A stretch of DNA of 64,000 bases from Auanema rhodensis (lineage: Eukaryota > Nematoda > Chromadorea > Rhabditida > Rhabditidae), in contig OZ059899.1 of assembly GCA_964057225.1 (NCBI GenBank), positions 4,278,001 through 4,342,000 of the forward strand, given 5' to 3'. Of the stretch, positions 9,681 through 19,907 are shown in pieces. A program made the translations under genes and the position numbers. The notes beneath the pieces are model-generated. The model made no database searches. It was not told the DNA's origin and was given only the letters and a program-made list of their open reading frames with translations. Position 1 is the first letter of the stretch. The number at the start of each line of letters is the position of its first letter.

Positions 9681-12334
9681 TTATTCGACAGAGTTAATGA
9701 CTGTGAGTTTGTTCAAACTTGAAGAACCTCTTGATCAAAAATTTTAGTTGTGAATATTAATTTTCTAATCTAATTTTTCTTTCAATCATTTTGTAAATTT
9801 CCTGAAAAAAAATATATAAAAGTAAAGAACTTGAAGAATAAAACCAAAACTACTGTTGGAGATATGGGGAATCGAACCCCAGACTTCTCGCATGCAAAGC
9901 GAGCGCTCTACCCCTGAGCTATATCCCCACATTCGACAGAATATATGACTGTGAGTTTGTTCAAACTTGAAGAACCTCTTGATCAGAAATTTTAGTTGTG
10001 AATATTAATTTCCTAATCTAATTTTTCTTTCAATCATTTTGTAAATCTCCTGAAAAAAATATATAAAAGTAAAGAACTTGAAGAATAAAACCAAAACTAC
10101 TGTTGGAGATATGGGGAATCGAACCCCAGACTTCTCGCATGCAAAGCGAGCGCTCTACCCCTGAGCTATATCCCCACATTCGACAGAATATATGACTGTG
10201 AGTTTGTTCAAACTTGAAGAACCTCTTGATCAAAAATTTTAGTTGTGAATATTAATTTCCTAATCTAATTTTTCTTTCAATCATTTTGTAAATTTCCTGA
10301 AAAAAAATTTATAAAAGTAAAGAACTTGAAGAATAAAACCAAAACTACTGTTGGAGATATGGGGAATCGAACACCAGACTTCTCGCATGCAAAGCGAGCG
10401 CTCTACCCCTGAGCTATATCCCCACATTCGACAGAATATATGACTGTGAGTTTGTTCAAACTTGAAGAACCTCTTGATCAAAAATTTTAGTTGTGAATAT
10501 TAATCTCCTAATCTAATTTTTGTTTCAATCATTTTGTAAATCTCCTGAAAAAAAATATAGAAAAGTAAAGAACTTGAAGAATAATACCAAAACTACTGTT
10601 GGAGATATGGGGAATCGAACCCCAGACTTCTCGCATGCAAAGCGAGCGCTCTACCCCTGAGCTATATCCCCACATTTGACAGAATATATGACTGTGAGTT
10701 TGTTCAAACCTGAAAAACCTCTTGATCAAAAATTTTAGTTGTGAATATTAATTTCCTAATCTAATTTTTCTTTCAATCATTTTGTAAATTTCCTGAAAAA
10801 AAATTTATAAAAGTAAAGAACTTGAAGAATAAAACCAAAACTACTGTTGGAGATATGGAGAATCGAACCCCAGACTTCTCGCATGCAAAGCGAGCGCTCT
10901 ACCCCTGAGCTATATCCCCACATTCGACAAAGTTAATAACTGTGAGTTTGTTCAAACTTGAAGAACCTCTTGATCAGAAATTTTAGTTGTGAATATTAAT
11001 TTCCTAATCTAATTTTTCTTTCAATCATTTTGTAAATCTCCTGAAAAAAAATATAGAAAAGTAAAGAACTTGAAGAATAAAACCAAAACTACTGTTGGAG
11101 ATATGAGGAATCGAACCCCAGACTTCTCGCATGCAAAGCGAGCGCTCGACCCCTGAGCTATATCCCCACATTTGACAGAATATATGACTGTGAGTTTGTT
11201 CAAACTTGAAGAACCTCTTGATCAAAAATTTTAGTTGTGAATATTAATCTCCTAATCTAATTTTTGTTTCAATCATTTTGTAAATCTCTTGAAAAAAAAT
11301 ATAGAAAAGTTAAGAACTCGAAGAATAAAACCAAAACTACTGTTGGAGATATGGGGAATCGAACCCCAGACTTCTCGCATGCAAAGCGAGCGCTCTACCC
11401 CTGAGCTATATCCCCACATTCGACAGAATATATGACTGTGAGTTTGTTCAAACTTGAAGAACCTCTTGATCAAAAATTTTAGTTGTGAATATTAATTTCC
11501 TAATCTAATTTTTCGTTCAATCATTTTGTAAATTTCCTGAAAAAAAATATAGAAAAGTAAAGAACTTGAAAAATAAAACCAAAACTACTGTTGGAGATAT
11601 GGGGAATCGAACCCCAGATTTCTCGCATGCAAAGCTAGCGCTCTACCCCTGAGCTATATCCCCACATTTGACAGAATATATGACTGTGAGTTTGTTCAAA
11701 CTTGAAGAACCTCTTGATCAAAAATTTTAGTTGTGAATATTAATCTCCTAATCTAATTTTTGTTTCAATCATTTTGTAAATCTCTTGAAAAAAATATAGA
11801 AAAGCAAAGAACTTGAAGAATAAAACCAAAACTACTGTTGGAGATATGGGGAATCGAACCCCAGACTTCTCGCATGCAAAGCTAGCGCTCTACCCCTGAG
11901 CTATATCCCCACATTTGACAGAATATATGACTGTGAGTTTGTTCAAACTTGAAGAACCTCTTGATCAAAAATTTTAGTTGTGAATATTAATTTCCTAATC
12001 TAATTTTTCTTTCAATCATTTTGTAAATTTCCTGAAAAAAAATTTATAAAAGTAAAGAACTTGAAGAATAAAACCAAAACTACTGTTGGAGATATGGGGA
12101 ATCGAACACCAGACTTCTCGCATGCAAAGCGAGCGCTCTACCCCTGAGCTATATCCCCACATTCGACAGAATATATGACTGTGAGTTTGTTCAAACTTGA
12201 AGAACCTCTTGATCAAAAATTTTAGTTGTGAATATTAATCTCCTAATCTAATTTTTGTTTCAATCATTTTGTAAATCTCCTGAAAAAAAATATAGAAAAG
12301 TAAAGAACTTGAAGAATAATACCAAAACTACTGT

Positions 12335-12406
12335 TGGAGATATGGGGAATCGAACCCCAGACTTCTCGCATGCAAAGCGAGCGCTCTACCCCTGAGCTAT
12401 ATCTCC
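12335..12406 (-). tRNA. tRNA-Ala-like(UGC) with A3:U70
   Basis: Third A3:U70 copy, 10,409 bp from the one at 1926 and in the corresponding place of the 10.4-kb duplication. Confidence 0.9.
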
Positions 12407-12582
12407 ACATTTGACAGAATATATGACTGTGAGTTTGTTCAAACCTGAAAAACCTCTTGATCAAAAATTTTAGTTGTGAATATTAATTTCCTAATCTAAT
12501 TTTTCTTTCAATCATTTTGTAAATCTCCTGAAAAAAAATATAGAAAAGTAAAGAACTTGAAGAATAAAACCAAAACTACTGT

Positions 12583-12654
12583 TGGAGATATGGGGAATCG
12601 AACCCCAGACTTCTCGCATGCAAAGCGAGCGCTCTACCCCTGAGCTATATCCGC
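12583..12654 (-). tRNA. tRNA-Ala(UGC) with C2.C71 mismatch
   Basis: C2 variant next to the A3 copy at 12335, mirroring the 1926-2174 order 10,409 bp away. Confidence 0.88.
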
Positions 12655-14068
12655 ACATTCGACAGAGTTAATGACTGTGAGTTTGTTCAAACTTGAAGAA
12701 CCTCTTGATCAAAAATTTTAGTTGTGAATATTAATTTTCTAATCTAATTTTTCTTTCAATCATTTTGTAAATTTCCTGAAAAAAAATATATAAAAGTAAA
12801 GAACTTGAAGAATAAAACCAAAACTACTGTTGGAGATATGGGGAATCGAACCCCAGACTTCTCGCATGCAAAGCGAGCGCTCTACCCCTAAGCTATATCC
12901 CCACATTCGACAGAATATATGACTGTGAGTTTGTTCAAACTTGAAGAACCTCTTGATCAGAAATTTTAGTTGTGAATATTAATTACCTAATCTAATTTTT
13001 GTTTCAATCATTTTGTAAATCTCCTGAAAAAAATATATAAAAGTAAAGAACTTGAAGAATGAAACCAAAACTACTGTTGGAGATATGGGGAATCGAACCC
13101 CAGACTTCTCGCATGCAAAGCGAGCGCTCTACCCCTGAGCTATATCCCCACATTCGACAAAGTCAATGACTGTGAGTTTGTTCAAACTTGAAGAACCTCT
13201 TGATCAGAAATTTTAGTTGTGAATATTAATTTCCTAATCTTATTTTTCTTTCAATCATTTTGTAAATCTCCTGAAAAAAAAAATATAAAACTAAAGAACT
13301 TGAAGAATAAAACCAAAACTACTGTTGGAGATATGGGGAATCGAACCCCAGACTTCTCGCATGCAAAGCGAGCGCTCTACCCCTGAGCTATATCCCCACA
13401 TTCGACAAAGTCAATGACTGTGAGTTTGTTCAAACTTGAAGAACCTCTTGATCAGAAATTTTAGTTGTGATTATTAATCTCCTAATCTAATTTTTCTTTC
13501 AATCATTTTGTAAATCTCCTGAAAAAAAATATAGAAAAGTTAAGAACTCGAAGAATAAAACCAAAATTACTGTTGGAGATATGGGGAATCGAACTCCAGA
13601 CTTCTCGCATGCAAAGCGAGCGCTCTACCCCTGAGCTATATCCCCACATTCGACAAAGTCAATGACTGTGAGTTTGTTCAAACTTGAAGAACCTCTTGAT
13701 CAAAAATTTTAGTTGTGAATATTAATCTCCTAATCTAATTTTTGTTTCAATCATTTTGTAAATCTCCTGAAAAAAAATATAGAAAAGTAAAGAACTTGAA
13801 GAATAAAACCAAAACTACTGTTGGAGATATGGGGAATCGAACCCCAGACTTCTCGCATGCAAAGCGAGCGCTCTACCCCTGAGCTATATCCCCACATTCG
13901 ACAGAATATATGACTGTGAGTTTGTTCAAACTTGAAGAACCTCTTGATCAAAAATTTTAGTTGTGAATATTAATCTCCTAATCTAATTTTTGTTTCAATC
14001 ATTTTGTAAATCTCCTGAAAAAAATATAGAAAAGTAAAGAACTTGAAGAATAAAACCAAAACTACTGT

Positions 14069-14140
14069 TGGAGATATGGGGAATCGAACCCCAGACTTCT
14101 CGCATGCAAAGCGAGCGCTCTACCCCTGAGCTATATCTGC
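14069..14140 (-). tRNA. tRNA-Ala-like(UGC), C2.C71 mismatch and A3:U70
   Basis: The acceptor 5' strand reads GCAGATA, combining the C2 change seen in several copies with loss of G3.U70. Probably a non-functional gene copy. Confidence 0.85.
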
Positions 14141-14316
14141 ACATTCGACAGAGTTAATGACTGTGAGTTTGTTCAAACTTGAAGAACCTCTTGATCAGAA
14201 TTTTTAGTTGTGAATATTAATCTCCTAATCTAATTTTTCTTTCAATCATTTTGTAAATCTCCTGAAAAAAAATATAGAAAAGTAAAGAACTTGAAGAATA
14301 AAACAAAAACTATTGT

Positions 14317-14388
14317 TGGAGATATGGGGAATCGAACTCCAGACTTCTCGCATGCAAAGCGAGCGCTCTACCCCTGAGCTATATCCGC
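14317..14388 (-). tRNA. tRNA-Ala(UGC), C2.C71 plus T-stem mismatch
   Basis: Two defects, C2.C71 and A52.C62. The spacer on its 5' side lacks 28 bp. The same compound copy is found at 31935. Confidence 0.85.
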
Positions 14389-16271
14389 ACATTCGACAGA
14401 GTTAATGACTGTGAGTTTGTTCAAACTTGAAGAACCTCTTGATCAAAAATCTAATTTTTGTTTCAATCATTTTGTAAATCTCCTGAAAAAAATATATAAA
14501 AGTAAAGAACTTGAAGAATGAAACCAAAACTACTGTTGGAGATATGGGGAATCGAACCCCAGACTTCTCGCATGCAAAGCGAGCGCTCTACCCCTGAGCT
14601 ATATCCCCACATTCGACAAAGTCAATGACTGTGAGTTTGTTCAAACTTGAAGAACCTCTTGATCAGAAATTTTAGTTGTGAATATTAATTTCCTAATCTT
14701 ATTTTTCTTTCAATCATTTTGTAAATCTCCTGAAAAAAAAAATATAAAACTAAAGAACTTGAAGAATAAAACCAAAACTACTGTTGGAGATATGGGGAAT
14801 CGAACCCCAGACTTCTCGCATGCAAAGCGAGCGCTCTACCCCTGAGCTATATCCCCACATTCGACAAAGTCAATGACTGTGAGTTTGTTCAAACTTGAAG
14901 AACCTCTTGATCAGAAATTTTAGTTGTGATTATTAATCTCCTAATCTAATTTTTCTTTCAATCATTTTGTAAATCTCCTGAAAAAAAATATAGAAAAGTT
15001 AAGAACTCGAAGAATAAAACCAAAATTACTGTTGGAGATATGGGGAATCGAACTCCAGACTTCTCGCATGCAAAGCGAGCGCTCTACCCCTGAGCTATAT
15101 CCCCACATTCGACAAAGTCAATGACTGTGAGTTTGTTCAAACTTGAAGAACCTCTTGATCAGAAATTTTAGTTGTGAATATTAATTTCCTAATCTTATTT
15201 TTCTTTCAATCATTTTGTAAATCTCCTGAAAAAAAAAATATAAAACTAAAGAACTTGAAGAATAAAACCAAAACTACTGTTGGAGATATGGGGAATCGAA
15301 CCCCAGACTTCTCGCATGCAAAGCGAGCGCTCTACCCCTGAGCTATATCCCCACATTTGACAGAATATATGACTGTGAGTTTGTTCAAACTTGAAGAACC
15401 TCTTGATCAGAAATTTTAGTTGTGATTATTAATCTCCTAATCTAATTTTTCTTTCAATCATTTTGTAAATCTCCTGAAAAAAAATATAGAAAAGTTAAGA
15501 ACTCGAAGAATAAAACCAAAATTACTGTTGGAGATATGGGGAATCGAACTCCAGACTTCTCGCATGCAAAGCGAGCGCTCTACCCCTGAGCTATATCCCC
15601 ACATTCGACAAAGTCAATGACTGTGAGTTTGTTCAAACTTGAAGAACCTCTTGATCAGAAATTTTAGTTGTGATTATTAATCTCCTAATCTAATTTTTCT
15701 TTCAATCATTTTGTAAATCTCCTGAAAAAAAATATAGAAAAGTTAAGAACTCGAAGAATAAAACCAAAATTACTGCTGGAGATATGGGGAATCGAACTCC
15801 AGACTTCTCGCATGCAAAGCGAGCGCTCTACCCCTGAGCTATATCCCCACATTCGACAAAGTCAATGACTGTGAGTTTGTTCAAACTTGAAGAACCTCTT
15901 GATCAGAATTTTTAGTTGTGAATATTAATCTCCTAATCTAATTTTTCTTTCAATCATTTTGTAAATCTCCTGAAAAAAAATATAGAAAAGTTAAGAACTC
16001 GAAGAATAAAACCAAAATTACTGTTGGAGATATGGGGAATCGAACCCCAGACTTCTCGCATGCAAAGCGAGCGCTCTACCCCTGAGCTATATCCCCACAT
16101 TCGACAGAATATATGACTGTGAGTTTGTTCAAACTTGAAGAACCTCTTGATCAAAAATTTTAGTTGTGAATATTAATCTCCTAATCTAATTTTTGTTTCA
16201 ATCATTTTGTAAATCTCCTGAAAAAAATATAGAAAAGTAAAGAACTTGAAGAATAAAACCAAAACTACTGT

Positions 16272-16343
16272 TGGAGATATGGGGAATCGAACCCCAGACT
16301 TCTCGCATGCAAAGCGAGCGCTCTACCCCTGAGCTATATCCGC
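16272..16343 (-). tRNA. tRNA-Ala(UGC) with C2.C71 mismatch
   Basis: C2 variant, otherwise consensus. Confidence 0.88.
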
Positions 16344-18157
16344 ACATTCGACAGAGTTAATGACTGTGAGTTTGTTCAAACTTGAAGAACCTCTTGATCA
16401 GAAATTTTAGTTGTGAATATTAATCTCCTAATCTAATTTTTCTTTCAATCATTTTGTAAATCTCCTGAAAAAAAATATAGAAAAGTAAAGAACTCGAAGA
16501 ATAAAACCAAAATTACTGTTGGAGATATGGGGAATCGAACTCCAGACTTCTCGCATGCAAAGCGAGCGCTCTACCCCTGAGCTATATCCCCACATTCGAC
16601 AAAGTCAATGACTGTGAGTTTGTTCAAACTTGAAGAACCTCTTGATCAGAAATTTTAGTTGTGAATATTAATTTCCTAATCTTATTTTTCTTTCAATCAT
16701 TTTGTAAATCTCCTGAAAAAAAAAATATAAAACTAAAGAACTTGAAGAATAAAACCAAAACTACTGTTGGAGATATGGGGAATCGAACCCCAGACTTCTC
16801 GCATGCAAAGCGAGCGCTCTACCCCTGAGCTATATCCCCACATTCGACAAAGTCAATGACTGTGAGTTTGTTCAAACTTGAAGAACCTCTTGATCAGAAT
16901 TTTTAGTTGTGAATATTAATCTCCTAATCTAATTTTTCTTTCAATCATTTTGTAAATCTCCTGAAAAAAAATATAGAAAAGTTAAGAACTCGAAGAATAA
17001 AACCAAAATTACTGTTGGAGATATGGGGAATCGAACTCCAGACTTCTCGCATGCAAAGCGAGCGCTCTACCCCTGAGCTATATCCCCACATTCGACAAAG
17101 TCAATGACTGTGAGTTTGTTCAAACTTGAAGAACCTCTTGATCAGAAATTTTAGTTGTGAATATTAATTTCCTAATCTAATTTTTCTTTCAATCATTTTG
17201 TAAATCTCCTGAAAAAAAATATAGAAAAGTTAAGAACTCGAAGAATAAAACCAAAATTACTGTTGGAGATATGGGGAATCGAACCCCAGACTTCTCGCAT
17301 GCAAAGCGAGCGCTCTACCCCTGAGCTATATCCCCACATTCGACAGAATATATGACTGTGAGTTTGTTCAAACTTGAAGAACCTCTTGATCAGAAATTTT
17401 AGTTGTGATTATTAATCTCCTAATCTAATTTTTCTTTCAATCATTTTGTAAATCTCCTGAAAAAAAATATAGAAAAGTTAAGAACTCGAAGAATAAAACC
17501 AAAATTACTGTTGGAGATATGGGGAATCGAACTCCAGACTTCTCGCATGCAAAGCGAGCGCTCTACCCCTGAGCTATATCCCCACATTCGACAAAGTCAA
17601 TGACTGTGAGTTTGTTCAAACTTGAAGAACCTCTTGATCAGAAATTTTAGTTGTGATTATTAATCTCCTAATCTAATTTTTCTTTCAATCATTTTGTAAA
17701 TCTCCTGAAAAAAAATATAGAAAAGTTAAGAACTCGAAGAATAAAACCAAAATTACTGCTGGAGATATGGGGAATCGAACTCCAGACTTCTCGCATGCAA
17801 AGCGAGCGCTCTACCCCTGAGCTATATCCCCACATTCGACAAAGTCAATGACTGTGAGTTTGTTCAAACTTGAAGAACCTCTTGATCAGAATTTTTAGTT
17901 GTGAATATTAATCTCCTAATCTAATTTTTCTTTCAATCATTTTGTAAATCTCCTGAAAAAAAATATAGAAAAGTTAAGAACTCGAAGAATAAAACCAAAA
18001 CTACTGTTGGAGATATGGGGAATCGAACCCCAGACTTCTCGCATGCAAAGCGAGCGCTCTACCCCTGAGCTATATCCCCACATTCGACAAAGTCAATGAC
18101 TGTGAGTTTGTTCAAACTTGAAGAACCTCTTGATCAGAAATTTTAGTTGTGAATATT

Positions 18158-18161
18158 TATT
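18158..18161 (+). repeat. Target-site duplication, left (TATT)
   Basis: The spacer reads GAATATT-TATT before the LTR, and uninterrupted units elsewhere (for example near 38068) read GAATATTTATTTCC. That identifies TATT as the duplicated target. Confidence 0.85.
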
Positions 18162-18498
18162 CGTTCCATTCGGAAATCAATACGTAGCAGGCGGGTTAGA
18201 ATCAGACGACATGAGGCTGAGAGAGGACGACACGCCCTTCATATGGAACACAGACTTCAGCTTTGCCTTATGGAATGACTATGGATGGTTGGTCTTCCTT
18301 TCTTAGCTCTCTTTCACTTTATATCTTTATGTAGACTTATATAACTTATTGTAATCATGTAGACATAATAAACCTTTCTTTCTCGAGTCTTATGTTTATC
18401 CATTATGCTCTTTAACTACCGCTACATCTGGAATACTATCACACTCATCTTGTAGGCTTTATTGGTCTATAGGATCGACGTGAGAGCATAACGGAACG
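18162..18498 (+). repeat. 5' LTR (337 bp)
   Basis: Begins CGTTCC and ends GGAACG, a perfect 6-bp terminal inverted repeat in place of the usual TG...CA. It matches the 3' LTR base for base as far as I can compare by eye. It contains TATA-like stretches (CTTATATAAC) and AATAAA, so it could carry Pol II promoter and polyadenylation signals. Confidence 0.95.
18367..18372 (+). promoter_or_regulatory. AATAAA polyadenylation signal in 5' LTR
   Basis: Canonical hexamer inside the 5' LTR, equivalent to the one used at the other end. Confidence 0.55.
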
Positions 18499-18511
18499 TG
18501 GAGGTTCCACC
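18499..18511 (+). other. Putative primer-binding site
   Basis: Directly after the 5' LTR comes TGGAGGTTCCACC. The initial TGG fits pairing to a tRNA CCA end. I could not identify the tRNA, and it does not match the array's tRNA-Ala. With the LTR end it can also form a GGAAC/GTTCC hairpin. Confidence 0.45.
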
Positions 18512-19844
18512 TCGAACATTTTTATCTTGATTTCTTGACTATTTTCTCTTATATTTCGTTATTTTTACTACATTTCATTGAATCTGAATTCTCTTATATC
18601 TCTACACCATCTACTCCATGTCTTAACACAATACGGTGGGGCCAACAACGTTTAAAAGGGAACAGATGCAAGGACCACTCCTTTTGGAGATGGATTTTAT
18701 ATTTTTTGAAACTGAAGTTATATTTTCCCGTTTGTTCACAATTTTCTGTCTGTCTGAACCCAACAATTTTTATATCCTTGCTGTTAACATCAAATACTCT
18801 GTTACCCGAACTCGAAGCATTTTTGAGGACCCTAGGATGAATTAGTGAACAAATTCACCCAAGGATAATTTTTATTGAGATTTATGCCCACACTTTCTCC
18901 TTTTAAGGATTGATTTTGGCTTCGAGGAAAGAATAGCCACGGTTATTTCTTTATTTTTTGTGGATGAAACAATTTTGCGCACCAAATTGAGATTATTACA
19001 TATTTTGCGATCAGGACTATTTTATTTTGCGTTACATTTCTGTTCAGACAACTTTTTGCCATTAACATCCAAAAATATTTTGATAACGCATTGAATTTAC
19101 ACGGGAAACCTCACCTAAATGGGAGGAATATTATGAAAAGTGAATTTTAAGATCGCTAGTCCGAAAAATTCTGTACAATTTTACGAACTGAATTATTATT
19201 AGTGATTGTCTATCAGGTCGTGTTGGCTTAAGCATATCAGTTTGGATTTTCTCCCCTTACTATATGTCACCTTCCTCATACCGTTATTGTTGTTTTGAAG
19301 CATAAGACTCATTCCTAAACACCATAATTCTTTAAATATAGTTATTGTAATCTTTAGTCATCTATTCCTAGCCATAATTTTAAAACTAGATTTCTGATCA
19401 TGATGGGACTACGGTACTCATTCGTTTTCCAAATTGCTTCCTTAAAGAGTAATGCTATTACGAATGTACATTATGAAAACCGCTAAAATCCTTTGAACAT
19501 TTAACAAAGTCCATTTTCGTGGCATTTTCGATCACTCGTGAGTCCAAGAAGATCAGAATCGTCAGAAAAAAGAAAAAAAAAGTGGGAATAAGGACTAATG
19601 AGATTGCTCAGGCATCAATCAAGTGAGCACTGAACATTTTTGAACATATACAAACTGGTTGAATTATATACATTTAAGAATATTAAATTGGAAAGCGAAC
19701 AAAGTCCAAATTTTCATACGGTAGTAGGCGGATCTCTGTTGATGGCCACAACTTAGATTCATTCCTTAACGCCGACTATACAAACCAGTTACTCACAGCT
19801 TTCTCACCCCTTTTCCACAACTCCTTATCCATAACACTCATTAA
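18499..19844 (+). other. Retrotransposon 5' leader, no convincing gene
   Basis: About 1.35 kb between the LTR and the open Gag frame, unusually long. The small open frames here start at TTG or GTG and have no recognisable product. Possible 3' splice sites (for example CACAG near 19798) are present but unproven. It could hold packaging signals, an upstream exon or an internal promoter. Confidence 0.5.
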
Positions 19845-19907
19845 CGTCTCAAAATCCCCCACGTTACTAAACACTCAAGGTTTTTCCAAACCAAGAGCGC
19901 TACCAAA

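Larger units (their letters stand above)
6387..12406 (-). tRNA. tRNA-Ala(UGC) cluster, 25 copies
   Basis: Left ends: 6387, 6635, 6882, 7130, 7378, 7626, 7874, 8122, 8370, 8618, 8865, 9113, 9361, 9609, 9857, 10104, 10352, 10600, 10848, 11096, 11344, 11592, 11839, 12087, 12335. Variants: A29.G41 at 6635, 6882, 8618, 11592, 11839; ACACC T-stem class at 7130, 9113, 9361, 10352, 12087; D-loop A21 to C at 8122, 11096; weakened T stem at 10848. Acceptor-stem variants at 7626, 9609 and 12335 are listed separately. The order from 10600 on repeats the order from 191 on. Confidence 0.95.
10600..13645. repeat. 10.4-kb-offset duplication, right copy
   Basis: Partner of 191-3236, with the same thirteen-unit order. 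Confidence 0.88.
12583..18079 (-). tRNA. tRNA-Ala(UGC) cluster, 23 copies
   Basis: Left ends: 12583, 12831, 13078, 13326, 13574, 13822, 14069, 14317, 14537, 14785, 15033, 15281, 15529, 15777, 16025, 16272, 16520, 16768, 17016, 17264, 17512, 17760, 18008. The ACTCC T-stem class (A52.C62 mismatch in the RNA) dominates here: 13574, 14317, 15033, 15529, 15777, 16520, 17016, 17512, 17760. D-stem U13.G22 occurs at 12831. Acceptor variants at 12583, 14069, 14317 and 16272 are listed separately. The copy at 18008 is consensus and is the last before the retrotransposon, whose 5' LTR begins 83 bp beyond its 5' end. Confidence 0.95.
1..18161 (-). repeat. Left tRNA-Ala tandem array (about 248-bp unit)
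   Basis: A head-to-tail array in which a 72-bp tRNA-Ala gene on the minus strand recurs every 247-248 bp, with 73 complete copies and a 14-nt fragment at the window start. Spacers are about 176 bp, AT-rich and as conserved as the genes, so whole units are duplicated and homogenised. The only clear break in spacing is 220 bp between the genes at 14317 and 14537, caused by a 28-bp spacer deletion. Apart from the tRNA and its flanking signals I see no gene in the spacers. Confidence 0.97.

Noticed and set aside
1..14856. Bacterial or organellar origin, suggested by the tRNA density
   Set aside because: No protein genes of bacterial or organellar type; a Ty3/gypsy element with eukaryotic LTRs and eukaryotic A/B boxes argue for nuclear DNA.
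1..18161. CRISPR array
   Set aside because: The regular spacing is of whole 248-bp units. Spacers are as similar to each other as the repeats, and the repeat is a complete tRNA gene.
18118..18306. 62-codon frame across the 5' LTR junction
   Set aside because: Starts at TTG in array spacer and runs into the LTR; it is created by the insertion.
18499..18520. Array tRNA-Ala as primer for the retrotransposon
   Set aside because: The bases after the 5' LTR match only TGGAG of what the array tRNA would require; after that they diverge.
18535..18845. 101- and 69-codon frames in the retrotransposon leader
   Set aside because: Start at TTG or GTG, overlap each other, and have no recognisable domain or context.
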